DNA of 60,000 nt, taken from Antedon mediterranea (lineage: Eukaryota; Echinodermata; Crinoidea; Comatulida; Antedonidae). Below, piece by piece: positions 1 through 47,593 of the stretch; position 1 is the stretch's first letter, and every line of letters begins with the position of its first letter. The stretch is taken from contig NC_092672.1 of the NCBI RefSeq assembly GCF_964355755.1, positions 34,780,501 through 34,840,500 on the forward strand. The letters are read 5' to 3'. The translations under genes and the position numbers were made by a program. The notes beneath the pieces are model-generated. The model searched no databases and was not told the DNA's origin. It was given only the letters and a program-made list of their open reading frames with translations.

Positions 1-354
1 TCAAATTCAGTTAGGATGTTAATGTGATGAATATAAAGTTATTCCATTAATCCATCTTAAATTAAACAAACTGTTGAGAACGTGCTTCATGTGACCTTCC
101 ATTTTTTTTTTATTTGAGCTTGAAATTAAAGATTTGAAAATTGATAAATATAAAGTGATTAACCTTCCTCTTCCTGTAGCCTTAGTTAGTAACATATGGG
201 TGTGGTTTGCCATTAACAAGACTTTGAAATGAAACGATTGATTGCAATCAGAGTACTACTATATGACATATATACATAGTTCTTTAGCATAGGTTCATTT
301 TAAAGAATATAATATTTAACAGCATTCAACAGCATAAAACGCAATTTACAGACT
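1..354. other. Intron, no recognised feature
   Basis: AT-rich sequence downstream of the last visible exon. I see no exon, repeat family or RNA gene here. It should be intron leading to the tail exon(s) outside the window. Confidence 0.5.
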
Positions 355-520
355 TAAGCTCTGTCTACACTATCAAACTTTAAGTGACAACAAAATGTGA
401 TGTGTCCATATATGGACATGATGATGTAATCTCTACCATATTTAGGCATATCAGTACCATATATGGGCACATCACCCCTTTTTTTTGTCAAACTAGTTTG
501 ATAGTGTAGACAGAGCATTA
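355..520. mobile_element. MITE family A, copy 1 (full length)
   Basis: About 166 bp with terminal inverted repeats (AGCTCTGTCTACACTATCAA at the left, its complement at the right). The interior carries GTCCATATATGGACATG and a partly repeated ACCATATnTnGGCA motif. The same layout recurs about 12 times in the window, on both strands. No coding capacity, so it is a non-autonomous DNA element. The TA or TTA duplication at the ends is uncertain. Confidence 0.85.
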
Positions 521-586
521 GATGTAAACATAGGTTGGAAACATCTCATAGTCTCATATGAGGCTTAGGGAATCTCAATGTTTTTG

Positions 587-36732
<36,146 letters not shown>

Positions 36733-37363
36733 CTATTGCAACATCCAGAGTGAAAGGAAAGTTGGAGACAGACAAATACACAAATCAACAGCGGTGTATA
36801 GTAGTCTATGAGACTAAACACACACCTACCCTTTTCCCACCACAGTTAAAGGGCACATACTTGGATAGAAGCTGTCTTCTTTTTCTATTGTTTTCTCACT
36901 TGGGAGATGAACAAAAAAAGGTCGACCAAAAAGTGAAAATAGATTTTAAAATAACAATACTAATCTAACTACCAGTACAAAATCATGAATATACACATCT
37001 TCTAACCGCAATAAAATAGGAAGTCAAGAAACTAGGTCCAGACATTGTTTTAATATCGGTGTTGATTTCAACAAAACTCTTAAAATAACGAGAACAAAAT
37101 TAAGTCGTGACACAAGATAAATATCACAGTAACATCAATCTGTTTTAGATTTCTTGCTTAAGAAACAGTGTAAGCACATTCTAATAAATTATTCTTAAAT
37201 TATACGATCCAAAACGGTATCAAATTATGAAAACTCTGTGATGAGTTGAAATCAAGTGATGGTTTATCAAATGATTGTTCTAATCTTACAAACAAGTGGC
37301 AATATTTTGTAGTCAGAGGACAAGCATGCTTTATTGGTATGCTCTACTGAGACATTCTCAACT
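36733..37363. other. Gene 5' side or intron, no recognised feature
   Basis: Sequence upstream of the tentative first exon. A 72-codon plus frame at 36750-36968 has no match. No promoter elements can be supported. Confidence 0.35.
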
Positions 37364-37544
37364 TTAAGCTATGTCTACACTTATCAAAATTGTTTGACAA
37401 AAAAGTGTGATGTGCCCAAATATGGTAGTGATATTCCCAAATATAGTAGTGATATGCTTAAATATGACAGTGATATGACATCATCATGTCCATACTGTAT
37501 ATGGGCACATCATATTTTTTAAAGAAATAGTGTAGACAGAGCTT
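37364..37544. mobile_element. MITE family A, copy 8 (opposite orientation)
   Basis: AAGCTATGTCTACACTTATC to AGTGTAGACAGAGCTTC. The centre is CCATACTGTATATGGG, with TACTGTA at 37493-37499. Three successive ATATGGTAGTGATAT-like units lie inside. Confidence 0.85.
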
Positions 37545-37690
37545 CTCTTTTTGAAAACACATTTTGTACTTTCTTTACTATATTTGCCAGGCAAACGTTA
37601 AAAACAATATATAATATATATTTTGCAAAGCACGCTCGTTGAGCTTATGCACTCTTTGTGTTCATAATCAGTGTACCATGTCCTGCATAC

Positions 37691-37774
37691 CTGTGCCAGT
37701 TCTGCGGTACATTTCATTTCGAAACCTGAGCTGCACTGACGAGATCTAATAAGATTGAAACAGTACTGTCTGCA
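37691..37774 (-). CDS. Alternative candidate upstream exon (weak)
   Basis: The minus strand reads CSSGFEMKCTAELAQ and ends at CAG|GTATGC, a plausible donor in phase 0. It could precede either LHPASFCN or the 36673-36732 exon. The acceptor is unclear: TTATTAG and CAGTGCAG both occur nearby. The AELAQ end resembles the AEG..Q end seen before HP in the family. It may be chance. Confidence 0.15.
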
Positions 37775-38295
37775 GATTGGATAACTCATACTTTATGTGA
37801 CCTCCACATTTGAGTTGTTCACTAAAATATTGTTATGAAGAAATAAATATTCGGTGATATATAATAAGTCAAAAAATCTAGTTTTATTATCATAGTCAGT
37901 CAGTAAACATTTGCCAAGTTATGCGATAACTGTAGGTGATGATACAAATAAAATTGAATTTATTGGCCGAATTAAAGTTGTCTTTATGAAGGCAGAGATA
38001 CTGTACCCCTGATTCTAGGTTTATTAACAACACAAATAACTGTAATACTACTGTAAGAAATTAAATTTAATTGAAATAATACTTTGGCCCAGTAAAGTGA
38101 TATTTATGTTGACATCAATGATTCTAGGTTTATCATCTCTATAACTGACACTAAAGTTTTACTGAAAGACATATAAATATATATCATATTGAATCTTAAA
38201 AATTATGAAGCTTAAAAAATATGTTATTTATGATATTGAAGTTTATAGATTTCATATGGTACTCAGCAATAACAATATTAGGGTGAGTACTGTAT
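37775..38295. other. No recognised feature
   Basis: AT-rich. The words TGATTCTAGGTTTAT occur twice (near 38009 and 38119), a small duplication. Confidence 0.35.
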
Positions 38296-38468
38296 AGCCT
38301 TTAAACATATAGTGTGATATAGCCTTTAACATATAGTGTGATATAGCCTTTAACATATAGTGTGATATAGCCTTTAACATATAGTGTGATATAGCCTCTA
38401 ACATATAGTGTGATATAGCCTCTAACATATAGTGTGATATAGCCTCTAACATACTGTATAGTGTGCGA
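38296..38468. repeat. 24-bp minisatellite, about 7 units
   Basis: Unit CATATAGTGTGATATAGCCT plus TTAA or CTAA. The last unit reads AACATACTGTATAGTGTG, with CTGTA inserted compared with the others. The two minus frames across it are artefacts. Confidence 0.95.
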
Positions 38469-39139
38469 TACATACAGGAGGCCCACATTCAAATAATGAT
38501 AAAATATCATGTTATTAAATAATAATAATATAATATTGCTACAGTAGTTACCAAATCTAGGAGTGAGGGGATATTTTGTGTGTATAAAGCGTACATGGTA
38601 TTATAGCTAAGCCAATAGTTACCATGACATTGAAAGTAAATAAATGTTTAAATGCAAAAAAAAAAAATAAAAAATAGTGTAGAAATTGTATCAACTATAA
38701 AAAAATCTAGGTTTCGTGCATTAAGATTGTTCTCAATCAAATTCCACAGACATTTACTCTGCTAGTACTTTTCCCCTGATTACCAAAACCAATTTATATT
38801 TACTTCAACTAAAGAAATATTATTACTTCGGCAGAGTTTAGTCTTCTCAGATTTCACCATTCTGAAAAGCTAACGAAGACATTAAAATACTTTTGTTTAC
38901 AGTAAAGTAGTTTAATACTTTTAACTACTAAACTACGGCAAGCATGAAAGAAGTTTATTTATAGTGACACAGTTTAGAATTAATTCTTGGAATGCATGAT
39001 GTTGCAACATTTTTTCATGAAAAGTGGATTAACTATCAATAGTGGGCACCATTTGGGACTCAACTAAAGTTTCCCCTGAAAGTATTGTTAAAACATAATA
39101 CACTTTCCAATGAAACGAAAGAGAGGTAATGTTTTAACA
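38469..39139. other. No recognised feature
   Basis: AT-rich, with an A-run at 38657. No frame or repeat supported. Confidence 0.4.
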
Positions 39140-39700
39140 TGCAGCCAAACCTATTTAGAGAAAACCCCTGTTAAGTGGACACTTTCTCATGAAACGAATG
39201 AAGGGACACACAAGTTTTAACACTACAGCAAAATCCTATTGAGGAGAAACCTCTATTAAAGGGACACTTTCTCATGAAACAAAAGAAGGAGCATATGTTT
39301 AATACCACACAGCCAAATACTATTGAGGAGAAACCTCTATTAAAGGGACACTTTTTCATGAAACGAAAGAAGGAGCATGTTTAATACCACACAGCCAAAT
39401 ACTATTGAGGAGAAACCTCTATTAAAGGGACACTTTTTCATGAAACGAAAGAAGGAGCATATGTTTAATACCACACAGCCAAATACTATTGAGGAGAAAC
39501 CTCTATTAAAGGGACACTTTCTCATGAAACGAAAGAAGAAGCATACAGGTATGTTTTAACACTACAGCCAAATCCTATTTAGGATAAATCCCTATCAAGG
39601 GAACATAAAGAGGGGACATATTTTACAGATTATGTTTTAAAACTACATTCAAATCCTATTAGGCGACACCTCTATTAAGGGGACACTTTGTTGGGTCCTG
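39140..39700. repeat. About 83-bp tandem repeat, 5-6 units (GGGACAC family)
   Basis: GGGACACTTTCTCATGAAAC recurs near 39261, 39345, 39427 and 39511, between AGCCAAATACTATTGAGGAG and AAACCTCTATTAAA. It starts CAGCCAAACC, again like a pogo-type end. Short frames on both strands are repeat artefacts. Confidence 0.9.
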
Positions 39701-39874
39701 AAGGTTTTACTATTCATTGTTCATATCACTTTGCTAAAGTGTTAATATATTTAGGACTAGGAACTTCTTTAACCTCTAAAATAATGACTTTTGACAATCG
39801 ACAAAATGCATCTGAACTAGTTGCAATGTTTTAATTAGTAATAATGATGTTCGTTAGGGTACCATCCCTCAAAA

Positions 39875-39945
39875 TCTCCTCCATTAATCTCCTCCATTAA
39901 TCTCCTCCATTAATCTCCTCCATTAATCTCCTCCATTAATCATCC
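39875..39945. repeat. 13-bp minisatellite, 5 units
   Basis: Exact repeats of CTCCTCCATTAAT. Confidence 0.95.
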
Positions 39946-40219
39946 CAATTCTTCAGGTTATCATCAAACAGACTCAATGTATGTTATTCTCTAATTGCTT
40001 TGACTGACTCATAAATGAATAAATTTATCCAATTATTTAACAAAAATTTTAATGGGAAATTTGTTTATATACGTTCAATTAAAATAACATTCAGTACAGG
40101 ATAATATGCATGTGGTGGTATCATTTTCGAAAATGAGAACAATCCTAATTCATACAGCCATAAAAAATAAAAAGAACCCGAGACTGGACACCACACATGC
40201 AATCAACAGCGCCACATAC

Positions 40220-40344
40220 GTGATGTGCCCAAACATGGTAGTGATATATCCAAATACGGTAGTGATATGACATCATCCTGTCCATATAAGGGCACACCAC
40301 ATTTTTTTGTCGACATAAAGTTTGATAGTGTAGACAGAGCTTAA
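40220..40344. mobile_element. MITE family A, copy 9 (5' truncated)
   Basis: Starts inside the element at GTGATGTGCCCAAACATGG and runs to GATAGTGTAGACAGAGCTTA. The first 20-30 bp terminus is missing. Confidence 0.8.
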
Positions 40345-40837
40345 GATACCTACAACAGTCCATTTCAATTCATTACCACATCCTTGAGGCACATTATACT
40401 AAAAGTTAATATTCTAATATATTCTATAGGTTTCTGTGAATGGATTATGCGTTACAAAATATGACGTGTAAAACTGTCTTTGCAAGGCTTTTAAGCTCCT
40501 TACTGGACCGTTCCATTTTAATTACATATCTGATGAGTCGTCAACGTTAATTTATTTTATCAGTTTCATACTGCTTAGAGCATCACCTTAAGGAAAGTAT
40601 TTCATCCAATATACTGTAGATGCATTACCTCGGTGTCGAGTCAATTTTTGTCGACATTAAACTCACATGAGACAACATGATGGGCTTGATGGCGCTACAT
40701 AATTGTAATGTATACAATATCGCTGGTTCTCTTTTATAATATACTATTACACAATTTTAGATTAAGGTTTGCTAAAGGTTACATGCATGCAATGAAATTG
40801 AATCACAATAAATCATAAATAATTTTTAGTTAAAATA

Positions 40838-41105
40838 CAAACTTTAACTACACAACAAACTCTCTATATGCTACTCTTAATGTTTATTTATACTATGAAG
40901 AAAGAACATACCAGAATTATACTGCACTATATTCCTTTTTTCTGTTTAAGAACTTCAACACATTTTAATGTTATGAACACATCACCTTTAACTACACAAC
41001 AAACTACTTTAATATACTACTCTTAAATGTTTTAATATATAACTACAATACAGTATTAAGAAAGAACATAACACTACAGAATAGTTTGCCAGAATATGAT
41101 ACTAT
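40838..41105. repeat. Diverged tandem duplication of about 140 bp
   Basis: TTTAACTACACAACAAACT, then CTACTCTTAA and AAGAAAGAACATA, occur at about 40850-40912 and 40986-41070. Confidence 0.7.
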
Positions 41106-41499
41106 ACAATACATTACAATACAAATCTTTCTTTATTCTGGAATAGCTCTTTCAATACACAAGTACTGGTCTCCTAAGAGGTCCAGATTTGAAAAAAAAT
41201 ACAAGAAAAATAAAAGCTTAAAAACTATGTACAATAGAAGTTATACAAGATGTTTAAATTCAACTTGTTTTATGGTAGTATATAAATAATGTTAACTACA
41301 CTATGCTCAATTGTTTCAATTCAACTAAATAGATCACACATAATGTAAGTAATTCTGTACAGCCTTCCATTGCCATTTAATATTGAATGCTTTCAACACC
41401 AATGTGTAAGTAAAAGCATTAATTTGTCGTCGTTTTGATAGTACTTTATAGTTTACTGTAGACTATTGGTCAGGAAAGCCTTTTATATTAATTATAGTC

Positions 41500-41523
41500 T
41501 GCATGTCTGTCTGTCTGTCTGTC
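41500..41523. repeat. (GTCT)n microsatellite
   Basis: About five perfect TGTC units. Confidence 0.9.
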
Positions 41524-41634
41524 CAATAATATGCAGCAAAGTAGTAGAAATGTTTGAAATTAAATGCTGCACATTTATTACATTTTTAAATAATGTTTAA
41601 AATAAATCCAAGTTTGCTAATACACTCAACTGTT

Positions 41635-41773
41635 TTAAGCTCTGCCTACACTATCAAACTAGTTTGTCAAATAAAGTATGATGTGTCCAAATATGGTAGT
41701 GATATGCTCAAATATGTTGGCGATATGACATGGCCACTTTGTCACATAAAGTTTGATAGTGTATACAGAGCCT
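41635..41773. mobile_element. MITE family A, copy 10
   Basis: AAGCTCTGCCTACACTATCA to GATAGTGTATACAGAGCCTC. The interior is shortened. Confidence 0.85.
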
Positions 41774-42267
41774 CAAAAAAAGCTTAATTTTACTGTACTT
41801 AAAGGAATTTAAGGTTACCATTAATATAGGATAGTAAGTACAGTACTTAATAATATAGGCATTACCAGTTAAAAAATCATTCAACCAATCCTATGAAATG
41901 GTTCGAGTACAGATTGTGTATAATACTTTATAAGAAAACTCAATATTGACATGGCTATAGTGATACATGCACTAGAGAAATTACTTAAATGCAATAGCAA
42001 ACAAAGCCTTTTGAAAGAGTCCTGTTGACATGCTTTATTTGTGTAATAATAATGATAACTTTACTTTTATCAGGAGTTATTATAAGAACAATGATAGCTA
42101 GTTTGTTGTGCCTACACAATGGCTGCTGTCCTCTGGTATCTTTCTATTGAAGAATCAATCAAACTCAAGTCTATATCATGACCACACCTACTTTTAGTAT
42201 CAAACACATCCCTTTGTCAGACCAAAGATCAACAATACCGCAAACAAATGTACCATATAATATAAAG

Positions 42268-42434
42268 TAAAGCTCTGTCTACAATATCAAACTTTATGTG
42301 ACAAAAAATGTGATCTGCCCATAATATGGACATGATGATGTCATTTCAGTACCATATTTAAGCATACCACTACGATATTTGGGCACATCACACTTTTTTT
42401 GTCAAACTAGTTTGATAGTGTTACAGAGCTTTTA
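42268..42434. mobile_element. MITE family A, copy 11
   Basis: AAAGCTCTGTCTACAATATC to GATAGTGTTACAGAGCTTTT. The centre is GCCCATAATATGG, without the 5-bp insertion. Confidence 0.9.
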
Positions 42435-43888
42435 GCATATCTTTATTTAAAAAGTGACCCATCTCATTTGAACTTGACACAACTCCACTAATCATTAACA
42501 GCATTTCACGAAAAAAACATCAAAGTATACTGTCATGTTTTTCTCATAAAAATGGAAATAATATGCATCGGTTAATTCGACCACCCACTGAAAAGGAAAA
42601 TGTTAAGCAAGTCCATGATCCATATAACTGTTTTTATTAACATGTTTTCTTGGTTCTCTACAGTATTTCTAATTTCTCACTAAGATCCTGTTTCTGCTTC
42701 GAAAAAATAACAATAATTTCTCAAATTTATATTAATAACCATGTGAACAAATTAATACTGTACCCTTAAATCCTTGGCAGCAGAAACAGGACAAATTTAA
42801 TGGTTAAAATAACGGTTAGAAACAACACACCAATTTTAGAAATTGGAAGTTAGAACGCAATTTAACCGGTTATCACTACAACTTTTAGCTATAACGCAAA
42901 ATAACATTTTTATTTGATTGACTGCTGTAGTGTCTTTTTTCGTGTTTGATTGCCTGATTGCATTGCATTTTGGGTAATGTTAACATTTTATTTCAACCAC
43001 TAATTTAAATGGTTATTTGACAGGAAAAAATTAAGCAGAAATGTGTTTGGCCACAAAATTATATTTTTGGAATAAATGGTATATTCATTGAGTTCATTTT
43101 ATACACTGCAGCAGAAAAAGACCCTAAAAATACTGAAACATGGCAATTCTTTCTGACCGTTTTACTTTATCATTTTGATTTACTATTTGCTTTTTGTATC
43201 TCCTAAATTATACTCTACAGACACATACTGTATCCACAACAACACTGTCATTTTATTTATTCAGTAATTTGCCTTCGTACTTCAATGATTATATATTTTT
43301 ATCTACTCAAATTGAAAGGGAAAACTTAGGAAATTAAACAAATTTACTAATATACAGTATCATCATGCTTTCCTATAGAAAAAAACCAGAATGTGCTAAC
43401 ATAATGTAGTATTATTTAGCTAATGATCTTTCATCCAGATAATTATATCATAACCTCATTAGCAGAGAGAAGAGTACAAGGTCCTTGAGATCATTTAAAA
43501 TCTTGCCATTGCCATTTCTTTACAAAAGGCAGCTGCATTATTGAACCAATACAAAACTTTAAACTTCTATTCTTATGGCATTGGGTACTTAGTTTTGATT
43601 GCTGTATAAGGAGGTATTTCATAAAATCATTATATAGATGAGTGATTGGGTTTTAAGTCCTTGACTAATTTCCTTGTCTAATTAAGATAAGTCTTAAATT
43701 TGCATTTTGAAAAAAAAAATTGATACAATAGTGTCCCAGTAATTTTGAAAAATGTAACCTCTACTATTGTATTCAAAGTACATACTTTTTAATACTGATA
43801 AAAATGAATGTATATGATTTGAATGAGAATATTTTTAATACTTGAGACAAAACCAAGTGGAATAAACAGAAAAATTTAAATATTCTAC
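42435..43888. other. No recognised feature
   Basis: AT-rich, with TAC(A/T)GTA words throughout (for example 42659, 42757, 43227). No coding frame. Confidence 0.4.
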
Positions 43889-43953
43889 GTCTACAGTATT
43901 TCGTGCTTAGCTAAACTCGGATAGCCTTTTCTCTTCGAACAGCGAGATATAAC
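43889..43953 (-). repeat. 65-bp dispersed element B, copy 3 (minus)
   Basis: The complement reads CGCTGTTCGAAGAGAAAAGG, CTATCCGAGTTTAGCTAAGC and ACGAAATACTGTAGAC. CTG is inserted at the TA of the ATAGAC end, and the CCAGG before GTAAGC is lost. Confidence 0.75.
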
Positions 43954-44206
43954 TTTCATTTTTCAAATTCATCATTTTTTACCCCACCTACTGAAAAAGG
44001 TAAACTCCTTCCAATTTGAATAACATGTTGAAGGCTCATTAGTTGTGCCACTCCAACAAAAAAGCTAAAATTGTTGGTAATTTCAGACTGCCTATAGTAC
44101 TGTAGTACACAATGAGGTTTTGAAATATCAGTATTATAATAAAATGCTACTACTGTATACTACTCATATACCATTTGTGGAGAGGGGTGTTCAATTAGTT
44201 CTCGAT

Positions 44207-44283
44207 ATATATCGCTCTTTGAGGAGAAAGGGCTATCCAGGGTTTATCCAGGTAAGCTACAGTACAGTAGGCACGAAATAGAC
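44207..44283 (+). repeat. 65-bp dispersed element B, copy 4
   Basis: ATCGCTCTTTGAGGAGAAAG, GTTTATCCAGGTAAGCTACA and GTACAGTAGGCACGAAATAG. It differs from copies 1 and 2 by CAGTACAGTA inserted after GCTA. Confidence 0.85.
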
Positions 44284-46385
44284 ATGATTAATTTTTACAT
44301 ACACATGTAATGTACAATACTATGCTGATTATCAATACTACTGTATACTAATACATTTTACAACAGCCATCGCCATCTGCTTTGCTAATTTTTTAACCAG
44401 ACCTTGACCGACGTATATATTATTTTAAAATTTACTGGTACAGTACTTACACTTACAGTAATGTTCTTAGAATCAAATGTGGTAATCATATTTTTCTATA
44501 TGTTGCTTTAAATGATTACAAGTTTTATTATCTCAACGACGAATGAATAGATATCTTTGGCTCACGTTCACAAACTATAATTACGCTGAAATCCAAAAAT
44601 AAATAGACCATGATGATATTATACTAATGATCAATCATTGCATTTACCAGAAAAAACTATAATAATCGACTTTAAATTTCTCATTTTAAAGGTAACACAT
44701 AATTTTTTAAAGGTCTGTACAGTATTTTCAGTTTTGATTATACTGTAAGTGTAAAAGTTTTGTTCATAAAAGTGTTTGTAAATTTTTTTTTTCATGGGAT
44801 TTAGTATTCTCACAGTAATAAAGTACAAAAAAAACAGGAACTATCATCGTACCGATGATTTCTGTAAGGGCCGCAGATTGGGGGAAAAAAGATGATTTCT
44901 GATTAATAAATCATAGAACACAGAAAACAAAAGAATTTTATTCCTTCTTAATCAACTATATTATTCTAAATAATTTGACAGATTGTTTCCACCATACAAC
45001 CATTCATCAAATGATTACAGTACTTGAGTATGCTTCAAGAATTACTAAACACAGCAAGGACTCAGCCTACGGGAAAATAATACAGTACTGTATAAAGGAT
45101 AGATTACTAATAAAGAATAGACAAAACAAGGAGAATAGGAAAAAAACGATGAAAAAGAGACAAAAATTGGGGACAAACATTAAAAAAGACAAAACTGGAA
45201 AATAGTGGTGTCTGATAGGTAAAACAATTAATGGAATAATAGTTTAGAAAAAAGCCAAAAACTCCCCAAAAGGAAAGTTTTGACTCTATTATCTTGGGGT
45301 AATTTTCAAGCTTATAGAATCTGATTTGTGATACGCTTTACAATTTTGCCTATATATACATAGTCATGGATGATAGCCATCTTTAAACAATAGTGTTTAA
45401 AAAAATCAGATAGAACAAGGACATTTAAGACATCTAAGTGTAGAAGGGTGTTTAAATAAATTCAACGTGCCCTTGACGATTTTCTTCTAGGTAAATAGTT
45501 TACCATTACTTACTTCTATACATTTGACATTTTCCTTGTAAAAAAAAATCAGAGCAAATATGTAATGTATCTTTTCACTGTTCCATTTATTAAAAGTATA
45601 CAATTTGTATACGCGCTTACATTACATATTATATTTGTCAATCATATTACTTGACATGTTACAGAATCAATAAAAAGAAAGCTCGTGTTTCAGCGTCTGT
45701 GTACAAGATTGATTATGTTACAAAATGTACAGAAAATATGTAATAAGTTTTCTCTTTCTCATTTGTTTGTAATTCAACGCTCTACAATGTTTCGTGAGAA
45801 AGTCTAGGGGATGGAAATAGAAAAATCATAATCAATGTATTAAGTAAACTTTGCTGGCGTAGATATCGATGGATTTAATTCATGTGTAATAATGGTTTAT
45901 TTAAATGACATCATTCTAAACCCAGCATGTGAGCTATGTAATTCTTACCGTAGGTAAAAGCTTAATGATTTCAGTCTCTTATACATTATAAATCTGTAAT
46001 TAGAAAAACGTCTAGACAATTTACGCAAACCAAGAGGTTTGGAAAAGAATTTAAAAAAAAACATTATTTAACATGATTTGTCAGAAAATCAATGTTTATC
46101 CTCAATATTGACTGCACTAAAGAAATGAGACTACAATGTAGTTTGACTAAAAAGGCTTTCTACTATACTATAGTAGTAAACCAGTAATTCATTCATCTCT
46201 TTTTTTTAGAATACCATGATCTCACATACACTACAGTAATATTTCCATGTAGCAAATCCCGTAGCAAATATTAGAAAAAAACCTTAATCTAAAGAAATTA
46301 CCAAAAAACAAACACTTCTGAAGTTACAACTTGAATAACTGTATTAAATAATACAGTATTAATAAATAATTGCACAGTATTATTA
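44284..46385. other. No recognised feature
   Basis: AT-rich, with chained words such as TACAGTACTGTATAAAGG at 45082. A 76-codon Lys-rich plus frame at 44975-45205 has no domain. No gene called. Confidence 0.35.
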
Positions 46386-47045
46386 TTTGGAGATAAAACA
46401 TCATTTTTTGGTTAAAAATTAGCAATCATTTTCTACCAAAAAATGATGTTTTACCCCAAAAAAAAGTAGTTAACAGTAGAAATTTAATTTTTTTTTAACA
46501 TACCCAGTGGGTCGTACACTACATGATTCAATCACTTTTATATTCGTTCGGTGGGGTTGCTATATTTTTTTGGAGGTTTGCAGGGTTTACTGTAGCAATC
46601 ATTTTTGACCAAAAAATGATGTTTTACCCCAAAAATAAGTAGTTAAACAGTAGAAATTTAATTATTTTTTTTTACATACCCAGTGGGTCGTACACTACAT
46701 GATTCAATCACTTTTATATTGGTTCGGTGGGGTTTGCTATATTTTTTTGGAGGTTTGCAGGGTTTAGCAATCATTTTTGACCAAAAAATGATGTTTTACC
46801 CCAAAAATAAGTAGTTAAACAGTAGAAATTTAATATTTGGGGATGAAACATCATTTTTTGGTTAAAAATTAGCAATCATTTTCGACCCAAAAATGATGTT
46901 TTACCCCAAAAAAAGTAGTTAACAGTAGAAATTTAATATTTTTTACATGGATATACCCAGTGGGTCGTACACTACATGATTCAATCACTTTTATGTTGGT
47001 TCGGTGGGGTTTGCTATGTTTTTTTGGAGGTTTGCGGGGGTTTAG
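46386..47045. repeat. About 172-bp tandem repeat, 3-4 units
   Basis: AGCAATCATTTT and ACCAAAAAATGATGTTTTAC recur at 46421, 46594, 46766 and 46871, followed by CCCAGTGGGTCGTACACTAC and GGAGGTTTGC. Part of the unit is self-complementary (CATCATTTTTTGGT against ACCAAAAAATGATG). One unit junction carries an extra CTGTA at 46590-46594. Confidence 0.9.
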
Positions 47046-47092
47046 CAATACCCGTATAAAAATGTAAACAACATTTTTTTTTTTTTTTAAAT

Positions 47093-47155
47093 TACAGTAT
47101 GTACATACAGTACTGTACAGTACATACAGTACTGTATGTACTGTACAGTGCTGTA
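47093..47155. repeat. Chain of TACAGTA/TACTGTA words
   Basis: CAGTACTGTACAGTACATAC and neighbouring words form a nearly continuous chain of CAG or CTG separated by TA over about 60 bp. The stretch is also strongly palindromic. Confidence 0.85.
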
Positions 47156-47356
47156 ATATAAACAGTACTTTGCATTTTGTCTAATATTCTAAAAATACTA
47201 CAATACAGTACAGTATGCTATACTACTGTTTATAATATTGAAGCAGTGTTCTTCAATATTCATGCTGTTTTAAAGAAAGTCTGAGGAGGACAAGTGTAAG
47301 GTCATATTCATAGAGCATAGTATCCAGTGTGCATACAAATTAAAACCAGCGCCAGA

Positions 47357-47593
47357 TTAAACATACCAGGCAAGGTCTACTACAGCACTATAAAGAAAAT
47401 TACATCGTAACTGAACCAGGCAAAATCGGGTCAACCTATCAACTATTAAGGTCAGGTTAAAACACCGCCTGGCCGCATTTTCTATAAGCAGAAATTCCCG
47501 ATGGATGTTAAACTCTACACCAAGCTCTGTTAAAAATTGCCAATCATTGGGTAAATCAATTTGGAGTGAATGCAGAGAATCAGTGTCATTCAA
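47357..47593 (-). pseudogene. Unassigned 78-codon ORF, possible transposon remnant
   Basis: The minus frame begins MNDTDSLHSLQIDLPNDWQF and has protein-like composition, unlike most frames here. It has no splice context fitting ZNRF3/RNF43, and I recognise no domain. It could be a decayed mobile-element coding piece or chance. Confidence 0.2.

Noticed and set aside
44975-45205. 76-codon Lys-rich plus frame
   Set aside because: Low complexity at the C-terminal half and no recognisable domain.
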